A DNA stretch of 64,000 bases from an uncultured Lachnospiraceae bacterium (GCA_944380315.1 CALWHG010000005.1:17530-81529); one strand, 5' to 3'; numbered from the stretch's first letter, positions 43,814 through 52,436 are shown. The notes: generated by a model not told the origin, from the letters alone. Program-made: numbers and translations.

Positions 43814-45685
43814 ATGGCAGTAAAGTACACTTATCAAAAGTATCTTATCGACCAGCAGTATGAGGCCGAGGAAGCCATGCTGAAGGAGTTCCGTGAGGGC
43901 AACTACACACTTGAGAATCCTCTTGTGAAGTACAACCTTTACATGATCAACCCCCTTTCAGCAGTGGTATGCTTCAGGACTGAGGAAGAGGTAGCTGTGA
44001 CCGTACGTGTCCTTGGCAAGAAAGGACATCAGGGAGACATCTATCATACCTTCCCCAAGGCAAAGGAGCATGTGCTTCCCGTAGTAGGACTTTATTCAAA
44101 CTATGAGAACAAGGTAGAGCTTGAGGAGTACAGAGGACACAAGCATACCATCACCATCACTACTCCCGATGTATTTGACGGAGCAGACCCCATCATCTCC
44201 ATGCACACCACTCCGGAGTATCTTCAGGACAACGTGATCATGGTATCACCCGCAGGTGAGGACCTGACCGTAGCCTATGACTACAACGGTGACGCCAGGT
44301 TCCACATGACCATCCCCTGCGTATTTGACGTTAAGCGCGCAAAGAACGGCAACCTGCTCATGGGTACCAACAGGATACTTCGCCTGCCCTACTACATGAG
44401 CGGTGTATATGAGATGAGCCCTGTAGGAAAGATCTACAAGGAGTACAGACTTCCCGGCGGATATCATCACGATGAGTTCGAGCTTCCCGATGGCAACCTC
44501 CTGGTGCTGACTGATGATCTTCAGTCCGATACCGTAGAGGATAAGCTTGCTCTGGTAGACAGGAAGACCGGTAAGGTGCTCCGTACCTACGACTACAGGA
44601 AGATCCTTCCCGAGAAGGAGGCCGGCAGATCAGGAAGCTGGACCGATGAGGACTGGTTCCACAACAATGCCTGCTGGTATGATCCCAACACCAACAGCGT
44701 GACCCTTTCAGGACGTCATGTGGATGCCATGATCAACATCGATTTTGACAGTGGCGAGCTTAACTGGATCATCGGAGATCCTCACGGCTGGCCTGAGGAC
44801 TTCGTAAAGAAGTACTTCTTCACTCCCGTAGGTACCAACTTCGGATGGCAGTATGAGCAGCATGCCTGCGTCATCACTCCCAACGGAGACGTTATGTGCT
44901 TCGACAACCATCACTACGGAAGCAAGGATCCTGAGAAGTTCCTTCCTGCAAAGGACAACTACTCAAGAGGCGTGCGCTACCACATCAACACCAAGGATAT
45001 GACCATAGAGCAGGTATGGGAGTACGGCAAGGACCGCGGAGCTGAGTTCTTCAGCCCTTATATCTGTAACGTTGAGTACTACAACGAGGGACATTACCTT
45101 GTACACTCAGGCGGTATCGGATACATGCCCGATAATGTTACTCCCTGTGAGGGACTTCCTCCAGCATTCAGGAATGAGGGCGCTCACCTTTATGCTACCA
45201 CCGTTGAGATCGACAACGATGTGAAGAAGCTGGAGCTCAAGGTTCATGGCAACTTCTACCGCGCAGAGAAGCTTAAGCTCTACTCCGATGGCATCAATCT
45301 GGAGCTCGGAAGAGGTGAGGAGCTTGGTGAGATGGGCGTTACCAAGGAGTTCGACATAGAGGTACCCGCAGAGAAGACAGGCGAGATCCTTCCCGACATG
45401 CATGAGGCAGAGGTAGTTGAGGAGCCCGATCGCTTCACCTTCAACGCTACCTTCGAGAAGGGACAGATGGTGCAGCTCCTGGTTTGCCAGGGCGAGGAGA
45501 TCCACAGATACTTCATCTCCACTACCGCTCGTCAGCTCAAGGCTATGTGCGTAGCTACCTTCATGTCACCCGATGCCCGTCAGACCAGGACCTTCATCAA
45601 CAAGGAAGGCCTCAAGGGCACCTACGATCTTCGTGTCATCATCGATGACAAGGAGTACGAGACCGGCATCCAGGTCACCTGCTAA
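43814..45685 (+). CDS. Aryl-sulfate sulfotransferase, cytoplasmic type
   Basis: Enzyme that moves a sulfuryl group from an aryl sulfate ester to another acceptor through a sulfo-histidine, without PAPS. Beta-propeller type, 623 residues. Residues matching the E. coli AssT active site: His218/219 (GYHHDEF), His283 and Asn285 (WFHNNACWYD), Arg301 (LSGRHVD, 16 after the Asn as in AssT) and His350 in WQYEQHACV as probable nucleophile. No signal peptide is present, unlike periplasmic AssT. About 140 C-terminal residues form an extra domain ending in a terminal Cys. ATC and CGT codons dominate, as in gap, suggesting high expression. It lies between trxA and asrA, so its product may feed sulfite reduction (inferred). 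Confidence 0.87.
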   Translation: MAVKYTYQKYLIDQQYEAEEAMLKEFREGNYTLENPLVKYNLYMINPLSAVVCFRTEEEVAVTVRVLGKKGHQGDIYHTFPKAKEHVLPVVGLYSNYENKVELEEYRGHKHTITITTPDVFDGADPIISMHTTPEYLQDNVIMVSPAGEDLTVAYDYNGDARFHMTIPCVFDVKRAKNGNLLMGTNRILRLPYYMSGVYEMSPVGKIYKEYRLPGGYHHDEFELPDGNLLVLTDDLQSDTVEDKLALVDRKTGKVLRTYDYRKILPEKEAGRSGSWTDEDWFHNNACWYDPNTNSVTLSGRHVDAMINIDFDSGELNWIIGDPHGWPEDFVKKYFFTPVGTNFGWQYEQHACVITPNGDVMCFDNHHYGSKDPEKFLPAKDNYSRGVRYHINTKDMTIEQVWEYGKDRGAEFFSPYICNVEYYNEGHYLVHSGGIGYMPDNVTPCEGLPPAFRNEGAHLYATTVEIDNDVKKLELKVHGNFYRAEKLKLYSDGINLELGRGEELGEMGVTKEFDIEVPAEKTGEILPDMHEAEVVEEPDRFTFNATFEKGQMVQLLVCQGEEIHRYFISTTARQLKAMCVATFMSPDARQTRTFINKEGLKGTYDLRVIIDDKEYETGIQVTC

Positions 45686-45696
45686 ACATTCTAATC

Positions 45697-45730
45697 CATG
45701 GCTCCCGGAACACATCATCCGGGAGCCGTG
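45697..45730 (+). other. Stable intercistronic stem-loop between the sulfotransferase gene and asrA
   Basis: A 12-bp stem (CATGGCTCCCGG / CCGGGAGCCGTG, one T-G pair) with a 10-nt loop and no T run. It probably protects or separates mRNA parts and lowers asr levels relative to the upstream gene; it does not look like a full terminator. Confidence 0.7.
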
Positions 45731-45749
45731 AACTCAGGAGGATACGTTA

Positions 45750-46790
45750 ATGGGATACAGACTGAATAAAGAACAGTCCAACGCTCTGTTTGCCAAGCTG
45801 AGCGAAAAATATGACATCTATGCTCCGAAGCGCTTCCCCAAGCAGGGACGCTATTCCGACACTGATGTCATAAAGTATGACAAGGTGACTTCCTTCGATG
45901 AAGTGGAGTATACCGAGAAGTCCACATATCCGATGAAGGAGGTCCTGAACCCCGTTCATCAGACACTGTTTTATTTCAATGATGAGGACTATCATGAGGC
46001 CGTAAAGAATCTCAGGCCCATGCTCATCATCGGACGTGCCTGTGATATAAATGCACAGAAGATCCAGGAGAGGATATTCCTCGGCAATGGCTTCCATGAG
46101 GATGCATATTACAGGAGACGTCATGATATGGCCAAGTTCGTGCTCATGGAGTGCAACGGCGGTACCGATACCTGCTTCTGCGTATCCATGAACGCAAACA
46201 AGACCGACGACTATGTATTCGGACTCAAGTTCTCAGAGAACGGACTTGAGATCGAGTCCAAGGACGCGGAGTTCGAGCCCTACTTCAGCGAGTACGAGAA
46301 GGAAGATTTCAAGGTAAAGTTCGTTGAGGATAATCAGCTCACAGTTACTCCTCCCGTCATCCCTGACAAGGAGGTGCTCAACGCTCTCAAGAAGCATCCC
46401 ATGTGGAAGGAATATGATGCAAGATGCATCTCCTGCGGTGCCTGCACCATGGCCTGCTCCACCTGCACCTGCTTCACCACCAGAGACGTTGTATATACCG
46501 AAAATGCCGACAACGGTGAGAGACGCAGAGTATCTGCATCCTGCCAGGTAGCAGGCTTTGATCAGATGGCTGGTCAGAGAGAGATGCGTCCCACTGCCGG
46601 AGATCGTATGCGCTATAAGGTGCTCCATAAGTTCCATGCATATGATGCAAGGTTCCATGAGGGCCCCATGTGCGTAGGCTGCGGAAGATGTACGGATCAT
46701 TGCCCTCAGTTCATAGCTCTTTCAGCTACAGTCAACAAGATGTCCAAGGCAGTTGAAGAGATCATGAAGGAACAGGGAAAGGAGTGCTGA
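45750..46790 (+). CDS. asrA: Anaerobic sulfite reductase subunit A
   Basis: Electron-carrying iron-sulfur subunit of the AsrABC sulfite reductase, which makes sulfide from sulfite. Two [4Fe-4S] ligand sets are seen: Cys226-229-232-236 (CISCGACTMAC) and Cys308-311-314-318 (CVGCGRCTDHCP). The N-terminal ~200 residues are the DUF4445-free, AsrA-type region with LIIGRACDINAQ. The 346-residue length is normal. AGGAGG lies 10 bp before the ATG. asrB follows after one base. Confidence 0.95.
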   Translation: MGYRLNKEQSNALFAKLSEKYDIYAPKRFPKQGRYSDTDVIKYDKVTSFDEVEYTEKSTYPMKEVLNPVHQTLFYFNDEDYHEAVKNLRPMLIIGRACDINAQKIQERIFLGNGFHEDAYYRRRHDMAKFVLMECNGGTDTCFCVSMNANKTDDYVFGLKFSENGLEIESKDAEFEPYFSEYEKEDFKVKFVEDNQLTVTPPVIPDKEVLNALKKHPMWKEYDARCISCGACTMACSTCTCFTTRDVVYTENADNGERRRVSASCQVAGFDQMAGQREMRPTAGDRMRYKVLHKFHAYDARFHEGPMCVGCGRCTDHCPQFIALSATVNKMSKAVEEIMKEQGKEC

Positions 46791-46791
46791 T

Positions 46792-47586
46792 ATGATAAGG
46801 AACGAATTACAGCCTGCAGCATGCAGGATACTCAGTGTAAAGCATGAATCTGTGCATGAGTGGACCTTCCGCGTGGCTACAGACATAAAGGTAAGCCACG
46901 GTCAGTTCATGCAGCTTTCCATCCCCAGGGTAGGAGAGGCTCCCATCTCTGTTTCCATGCAGGGTGACGGATGGCTCGAGTTCACTCTTCGTCCTGTAGG
47001 AAAGGTCACAAACGAGATATTTGAGAAGAAGGCCGGCGAGTACCTCTTCCTGAGAGGACCCTATGGCAATGGATGGCCCAAGCACAGGATAGACGGCAAG
47101 CATCTGGTAGTCATCACCGGAGGCACAGGCCTTGCTCCCGTAAGGAGCCTTCTCAATCATTACTATGATCACATGGATGAGATAAAGGACATCCACCTCA
47201 TCAGCGGCTTCAAGAATGATGAGAGCATAGTATTTACAGAGGATCTGGCAAAGTGGAAGGAGAAGTTCACCACCATCTACGCCCTTGACAACGATCAGAA
47301 GGAGGGCTTCAGGACAGGTATGGTAACAGCCTTCGTTTCCGAGATACCCTGGAAGGATTTCGGAGAGGACTATACCGTACTTGTGGTAGGACCCCCGCCC
47401 ATGATGAAGTTTACCGGACTTGAGCTCCTTAAGAACGGAGTCAAGGAGGAAAACATCTGGATGAGCTTCGAGAGGAAGATGTCCTGCGCCATAGGTAAGT
47501 GCGGACACTGCCGTATCGATGAGGTATATGTATGTCTTGACGGACCGGTATTCATGTATACCGTTGCCAAGGATCTCGTAGATTAA
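46792..47586 (+). CDS. asrB: Anaerobic sulfite reductase subunit B
   Basis: Flavin subunit that takes electrons from NADH for AsrAC. It has the ferredoxin-reductase fold: an FAD domain around FMQLSIPRVGEAPISVSM, the NAD site VVITGGTGLAPVRSL, and a C-terminal cluster loop with MSCAIGKCGHCRIDEVYVCL. At 264 residues it matches AsrB. It resembles NfnA at 8.8 kb but belongs to the sulfite reductase operon by position, one base after asrA and 11 bp before asrC. Confidence 0.95.
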   Translation: MIRNELQPAACRILSVKHESVHEWTFRVATDIKVSHGQFMQLSIPRVGEAPISVSMQGDGWLEFTLRPVGKVTNEIFEKKAGEYLFLRGPYGNGWPKHRIDGKHLVVITGGTGLAPVRSLLNHYYDHMDEIKDIHLISGFKNDESIVFTEDLAKWKEKFTTIYALDNDQKEGFRTGMVTAFVSEIPWKDFGEDYTVLVVGPPPMMKFTGLELLKNGVKEENIWMSFERKMSCAIGKCGHCRIDEVYVCLDGPVFMYTVAKDLVD

Positions 47587-47597
47587 GGAGGGCGCAT

Positions 47598-48677
47598 ATG
47601 AACAACGATATAAATGTAAAAGCGCTGCAGAGGAACTGCTTCCGTCAGTCCAAGGTGCCCGGAGAGTTCATGCTTCAGATGCGTGTTCCCGGAGGTGTCA
47701 TCCCCGCAAAGTATCTTGAGGTGGCTACACATATCGCTGAGACCTGGGGCGACGGCAATTTCCATATAGGAACCAGACAGACCCTGGATTTCCCCGGCAT
47801 CAAGTATGAGAGCATACCTGCCGTAAATGCCTATATCCAGGAGTATATAGAGGGCGTTGAGACTGAGCTTTCAGGCGTAGACATGAACCAGATAGCTCAC
47901 GAGCCTCATGAGTGGGATCCCAAGTCAGGATATCCCACCATCGGTGCGAGAAATGTTACCGCCTGCATAGGAAACGTACACTGCATATGCGGAAACATCA
48001 ACACCCAGGAGATGGCAAGGAAGGTGGAGCAGCTCATATTCCCTTCCAACTATCACATCAAGGTCAATGTGGCAGGCTGCCCCAACGACTGCATCAAGGC
48101 AAACATGTGTGACTTCGGTATCATAGGAGTCGCTAAGATAGACTTCCATCCTGACCGCTGCATAGGCTGCGGAGCATGTGTAAGACAGTGTAAGGCTGCT
48201 TCCACAAGAGTCCTTATGTCAGGCCCCAACGGCCTTCCCATCAAGGATGACTGCTGCTGCGTAGGCTGTGGAGAGTGCGTAAGGGTATGTCCCGCAAGCG
48301 CATGGACCAGGAACCCTAAGAAGTTCTACAGAGTTATCCTCGGCGGACGTACCGGACGTCAGACCCCCAGAGCAGGAAAGATGTTCCTCAACTGGGCTAC
48401 AGAGGAGGTCGTACTTGGAGTACTCAAGAACTGGCAGAAGTTCTCAGCATGGGCACTTGATTACAAGCCTGTATATCTCCATGGCGGACATCTTATCGAC
48501 CGTGCAGGATATCACAAGTTCAAGGAGATCATCCTTGAGGGCGTTGAGCTCAATCCTGAGTGCCAGGTAGCAGAGCAGATGTTCTGGGCTGAGACCGAGT
48601 GGCGTTCCAACTTCAATGTCAAGTTCCCTGAGGATCACCTGACCGCAGGTCCCGGATCCAACAACGGAGGACATTGA
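47598..48677 (+). CDS. asrC: Anaerobic sulfite reductase subunit C (siroheme catalytic subunit)
   Basis: Catalytic subunit, reducing sulfite to sulfide by six electrons at a siroheme-[4Fe-4S] centre. The coupled-centre ligands are Cys123-x5-Cys129 (TACIGNVHC) and Cys161-x3-Cys165 (GCPNDC). Two ferredoxin-type clusters follow: Cys188-191-194-198 (CIGCGACVRQC) and Cys221-224-227-231 (CVGCGECVRVC). The substrate-binding GDGNFHIGTRQTLDFPG is intact. It is 359 residues. Last gene of the transcript. Siroheme is supplied by the genes at 49.4-52.4 kb. Confidence 0.96.
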   Translation: MNNDINVKALQRNCFRQSKVPGEFMLQMRVPGGVIPAKYLEVATHIAETWGDGNFHIGTRQTLDFPGIKYESIPAVNAYIQEYIEGVETELSGVDMNQIAHEPHEWDPKSGYPTIGARNVTACIGNVHCICGNINTQEMARKVEQLIFPSNYHIKVNVAGCPNDCIKANMCDFGIIGVAKIDFHPDRCIGCGACVRQCKAASTRVLMSGPNGLPIKDDCCCVGCGECVRVCPASAWTRNPKKFYRVILGGRTGRQTPRAGKMFLNWATEEVVLGVLKNWQKFSAWALDYKPVYLHGGHLIDRAGYHKFKEIILEGVELNPECQVAEQMFWAETEWRSNFNVKFPEDHLTAGPGSNNGGH

Positions 48678-48723
48678 CTTAAGGAGCCCCATGGGCTAAA
48701 CTGAATCAGGAGTCTGAATAAGC

Positions 48724-48791
48724 AGGCTGCCGTGAGCAGCCTGAGCATTTAAAAGCGAGACTGTCAGGCTTTAGGCCTGGCAGTCTTTTTT
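48724..48791 (+). terminator. Hairpin plus Rho-independent terminator after asrC
   Basis: A first perfect stem AGGCTGC / GCAGCCT (48724-48742, loop CGTGA). Then AGACTGTCAGG / CCTGGCAGTCT (48758-48786, one G-T pair) with a T run to 48791. It separates the asr operon from bioY. Confidence 0.9.
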
Positions 48792-48819
48792 GATAGATGA
48801 CCGGAGGCAACATAAGTTT

Positions 48820-49404
48820 ATGGCTGTACATACAGAAAGCCGGCTGAGGACACAAAGGCTAGTGCTCTGCGGCTTCTTTGCGGCTCTCATGGCTGTGGGA
48901 GCTTTCATAAAGATAGTCATACCCCTGGGCATATGGCAGGTCACCCTTTCCCTGCAGCTGTTTTTTGCACTGCTTTCGGGCATGCTGCTTGGATCGGGTC
49001 CGGGCTTGCTCAGTGTGGCAGTCTATCTCATCATAGGACTTACGGGTGTGCCCATATTTGCGCACGGAGGAGGGCTCACATATATCATGAAGCCCACCTT
49101 CGGGTTCCTCATAGGCTTTGCTGCCGCTGCCTATGTTTCAGGCAGGGTGCTGGAGCTTCTGAAAAGACGGAGCATGGCCTGGCTCATACTGGCAGGAGCC
49201 CTGGGAGAGCTGGCCTATTATGTTTGTGGCCTTGTGTATTATTTTCTTATGTTCAACTATGTGCTGACCAGCGGACAGACTATAGGGGTCGCTGAGCTCA
49301 TGAGCGTATGGTTCCTGAGTACGGTGCTGCCGGACTTCCTTCTGGTGGTGCTTGCTTCAGTAGTCGCTGTAAGGCTCACGCCGAGATTCAGGGAGATCAT
49401 GTAA
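48820..49404 (+). CDS. bioY: BioY family biotin transporter substrate-binding component
   Basis: Membrane S component (about six helices, 195 residues) that binds biotin, working alone or with an ECF energising module. The conserved core is QVTLSLQLFFALLSGMLLG, VYLIIGLTGVPIFAHGGG and KPTFGFLIGFAAAAYVSG. The ATG at 48820 has GGAGG about 13 bp upstream, slightly far. No ECF ATPase genes are in the window. It starts after the asr terminator and ends one base before the hemC fusion, so it is probably co-transcribed with siroheme genes, which is functionally unexpected. Confidence 0.92.
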   Translation: MAVHTESRLRTQRLVLCGFFAALMAVGAFIKIVIPLGIWQVTLSLQLFFALLSGMLLGSGPGLLSVAVYLIIGLTGVPIFAHGGGLTYIMKPTFGFLIGFAAAAYVSGRVLELLKRRSMAWLILAGALGELAYYVCGLVYYFLMFNYVLTSGQTIGVAELMSVWFLSTVLPDFLLVVLASVVAVRLTPRFREIM

Positions 49405-49405
49405 A

Positions 49406-51766
49406 GTGAAAAAGCTTATACTGGCAACGAGAGGGAGCCTGCTGGCGCTTAAGCAGGCAAATATAGTGAAGGAGCTCCTTGAGCAGAGGGGCGTGGAGAC
49501 AGAGATACTTGAGACCACGACCAAGGGAGACAAGGACCGTATCCATGCCCTGGTGCGCATGGGAGGTAACGGAGTATTTATCCGGGAGATAGAGGAGAGG
49601 CTCCTTACCCATGAGGCAGACATAGCCGTACACAGCGGAAAGGATCTGCCCTACGAGCTTGCAAAGGGCCTCCTCATAGCCTGTACGCCTCCGGCAGCTG
49701 ATCCCCGGGACTGTCTTATACTCAGGAAGGGGCACAGCCTTACGAAGGATTCGGTCATAGGCACAGGAAGCCCCAGAAGGATGAGTGAGTACAGAGCCAT
49801 ATACGGTGATGCCATATTCAAGCACATCAGGGGCAATGTCACCACTCGACTGAGGAAGCTCAGGGAGGGAGAGTATGACGGCATCATACTGGCCAGGGCT
49901 GGTCTTGACCGTATAGGAGCGGACCTTTCAGATCTGGAGCAGAGGATATTTGATCCGGAGGAATTTATGCCTTCTCCCTGCCAGGGCATCATAGCAGTGG
50001 AATGCAGGGAGGATGACATAGAGGTAAGAGAGCTGCTCTCAGGCATATCTGACAGGGAGACCTGGCAGCGCTTCAGTGCGGAGAGAGCCCTGTTCTGCTC
50101 ACTCAAGGCGGACTGCACCTCACCCATAGGAGTACACAGCAAGGTGGAAGGAACAAGGCTCAGCCTCTCTGCCATGCTGGATGGGAGGCGTGCCTATGCA
50201 TCCGGAGGCCTGGAGGAGCTTGATCGGATCTGTGGAGACATAAGAAAGCAGCTCCTTTTGGGCAACGTGACACTGGTGGGCGGAGGCTGCGGCCCCGGGC
50301 TCCTTACGGAGAAGGGGGTAAGAGCCATAGAGGAGGCAGATGCCATAGTATATGATGACCTCCTTGGTGAGGGCTTCATGTCCCATGTGAGCCGGGGAGC
50401 TGAGCTCATATATGTGGGAAAACGTGCCGGCCGCCACAGCATGTCTCAGGAGGATATAAATGTTCTCCTCATAAGGCTTGCCTCTGAAGGAAAAAGGGTC
50501 ATAAGGCTCAAGGGAGGTGATAGCTTCGTCTTTGGACGAGGTGGCGAGGAGGTGCTGGCACTTTCTGATGCAGGCATCCCCTATGAGGTGATCCCGGGCA
50601 TAAGCTCAGCCATAGCAGTGCCTGAGCACCTTGGCATACCGGTGACTCACAGAGGCATGGCAAGGTCATTTACGGTCATAACTGGACATACCAGGGATGA
50701 TACAGAAGAAAATTGGGATGCTTTGGCTGGACTTTCGGGTACACTCGTATTTTTGATGGGGTTATCCAGGCTTGAGCATATAGCTTCTGAGCTTATGGAC
50801 CATGGCAAGTCACCCGATACACCAGTGAGCATATTGTCCGAGGGCTTCTCTCCCACAGAGAGAAGGATAGACGGTACCCTTTCTACCATAGTGGAGACAG
50901 CGGACAGGGAGAAGCCTGCGACCCCTGCCATCATAGTAGTGGGAGAGGTGGCAGCCCTTCATATGGAGGGCACGCTTGAGCAGCCTGCCCTTTTAGGAGT
51001 CAGGGTCATGGTCACTGGCTCTGAGCGGTTTACTGAGACATTTTCCCGTGAGCTTCGCAGGCGTGGAGGCCGCGCTGTCATACGTAATACCATAAGCATC
51101 AGGCCCATGCCGGAAAATATACCTGATCGGCCTGAGGACTATGACTGGATAGTATTTACCAGCCGAAACGGCATAGAGGTATTTTTCCAGTGGCTTGGAA
51201 GCAGGAGGGCTGATATAAGGTCTCTGTCCCGCAGCAGGTTTGCCTGCGTGGGAAGCTCCACCGGAGATGAGCTGGCATCCCATGGCATATATGCAGATTT
51301 CGTACCATCGGAGTTTACGGCAGAGAGGCTCGGAGCCGAGCTTCCTGGGCATGTGGCTCCCGGAGAGCGGGTGCTGATACTCAGGGCCCAGGAGGGCTCG
51401 CGGGACCTTGATCTGGGACTGAGCAATGCAGGAGTGGACTTTGAAGCAAGGAGCATCTATCGCACGGAGGAAGCTGGGCAGGGCGAGGCAACAGGTATAT
51501 ATCCCGGATCTGAGCCCGACTGCGACTACATAGTCTTTGCCAGTGGCTCTGGCGTAAGGAGCTTTTTCAATGGCTATGAGGAGCATGGAGCTGAGCTGGC
51601 AGCCAAGGCACTCGGATGCATGGTGCCTGTGTGCATAGGCCAGGCCACGGCTTCAGAGCTTGAAAAGAGAGGCATAGGAGGTTATCTGTCTGCCAGTGAG
51701 CATACGGCAGCCGGCATACTGTCTGTCATAGAGGATGATATAAGGAAAAGGAAGGTAAAGGGCTGA
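49406..51766 (+). CDS. Trifunctional HemC-CobA-HemD tetrapyrrole protein
   Basis: Three enzymes in one chain, taking porphobilinogen to precorrin-2. HemC (about 1-285): RGSLLALKQANIV, HSGKDLP (catalytic Asp80; usually HSMKD), GSPRR, and the cofactor Cys237 in KADCTSPIG. CobA/SUMT (about 286-525): TLVGGGCGPGLLT, RLKGGDSFVFGRGGEE and TVITGHT. HemD (about 529-786): GVRVMVTGSER, DWIVFTSRNGIEVFF and YIVFASGSGVRSFF. CobA-HemD fusions are common in clostridia; the added HemC is rarer. The start is a GTG with GGGAG 10 bp upstream. With SirC downstream this gives siroheme. hemA, hemL and hemB are not in the window. Confidence 0.93.
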   Translation: MKKLILATRGSLLALKQANIVKELLEQRGVETEILETTTKGDKDRIHALVRMGGNGVFIREIEERLLTHEADIAVHSGKDLPYELAKGLLIACTPPAADPRDCLILRKGHSLTKDSVIGTGSPRRMSEYRAIYGDAIFKHIRGNVTTRLRKLREGEYDGIILARAGLDRIGADLSDLEQRIFDPEEFMPSPCQGIIAVECREDDIEVRELLSGISDRETWQRFSAERALFCSLKADCTSPIGVHSKVEGTRLSLSAMLDGRRAYASGGLEELDRICGDIRKQLLLGNVTLVGGGCGPGLLTEKGVRAIEEADAIVYDDLLGEGFMSHVSRGAELIYVGKRAGRHSMSQEDINVLLIRLASEGKRVIRLKGGDSFVFGRGGEEVLALSDAGIPYEVIPGISSAIAVPEHLGIPVTHRGMARSFTVITGHTRDDTEENWDALAGLSGTLVFLMGLSRLEHIASELMDHGKSPDTPVSILSEGFSPTERRIDGTLSTIVETADREKPATPAIIVVGEVAALHMEGTLEQPALLGVRVMVTGSERFTETFSRELRRRGGRAVIRNTISIRPMPENIPDRPEDYDWIVFTSRNGIEVFFQWLGSRRADIRSLSRSRFACVGSSTGDELASHGIYADFVPSEFTAERLGAELPGHVAPGERVLILRAQEGSRDLDLGLSNAGVDFEARSIYRTEEAGQGEATGIYPGSEPDCDYIVFASGSGVRSFFNGYEEHGAELAAKALGCMVPVCIGQATASELEKRGIGGYLSASEHTAAGILSVIEDDIRKRKVKG

Positions 51767-51808
51767 CCGGTATATCCGGACAGTAGGCCCTGGGAGGAGG
51801 ACTCACTT

Positions 51809-52429
51809 ATGGCATATTTTCCGATCATGGTGGATCTGGAAGGAAAAAAGGTGCTGATCATAGGCGGAGGAGAGACGGCTGCGAGAAAGGCAGAGATGAT
51901 GCTCGAATTTGGAGCCAGGGTCACCGTAGTGACAAAGGAGCTTCGGGCAGCCATGCCTGAAGCTGTAAATGTCATAAACCGGGCCTTCCGTCCGGAGGAC
52001 ATAAGCTGTCCGGGAACAGGCGATGATACCGCAGCCGGAGATACAGGAGCAGAGGAGACTTTTGGGGAGGAGCCGTTTCTCATCATAGCCGCCACGGACG
52101 ATCGTAAGGTAAACGAGGAGGTGGCCAGACTTGCCATGGAGCGGCACATACCCATAAATGTGGTGGATGATGAGCCCCTCTGCAGCTTTACATTTCCAGC
52201 TGTCATAAGGGATAGGGACGTGGTAGTGTCTGTCAGCAGTGGAGGCAAGAGCCCGCTGGTGACCCAGCATGTGAAAAAACAGCTCCTGGCTGCCATGCCT
52301 CCCCATATTGGAGAGATCAATGATGAGATGGGGGAGCTGAGGAAGCGGATCCGGGAGACAGTGCCTGGCCAGAAGGAAAGGAAGCAGATATATAAGGAGG
52401 AGCTAGAGAGGCTCCTTAACCGAGAATAA
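51809..52429 (+). CDS. Precorrin-2 dehydrogenase (SirC/CysG N-terminal type), likely also sirohydrochlorin ferrochelatase
   Basis: Last steps of siroheme synthesis: NAD-dependent oxidation of precorrin-2, and in bifunctional members iron insertion. A Rossmann start, KVLIIGGGETAARKAEMML, is followed by LIIAATDDRKVNEEVARLA, SFTFPAVIRDRDVVVSVSSG and GKSPLVTQHVKKQLL. An acidic, probably disordered insert of about 22 residues (near 70-92, PGTGDDTAAGDTGAEETFGE) interrupts the usual loop. It is 206 residues. Supplies the AsrC cofactor (inferred from context). Confidence 0.9.
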   Translation: MAYFPIMVDLEGKKVLIIGGGETAARKAEMMLEFGARVTVVTKELRAAMPEAVNVINRAFRPEDISCPGTGDDTAAGDTGAEETFGEEPFLIIAATDDRKVNEEVARLAMERHIPINVVDDEPLCSFTFPAVIRDRDVVVSVSSGGKSPLVTQHVKKQLLAAMPPHIGEINDEMGELRKRIRETVPGQKERKQIYKEELERLLNRE

Positions 52430-52436
52430 ATAGAGA

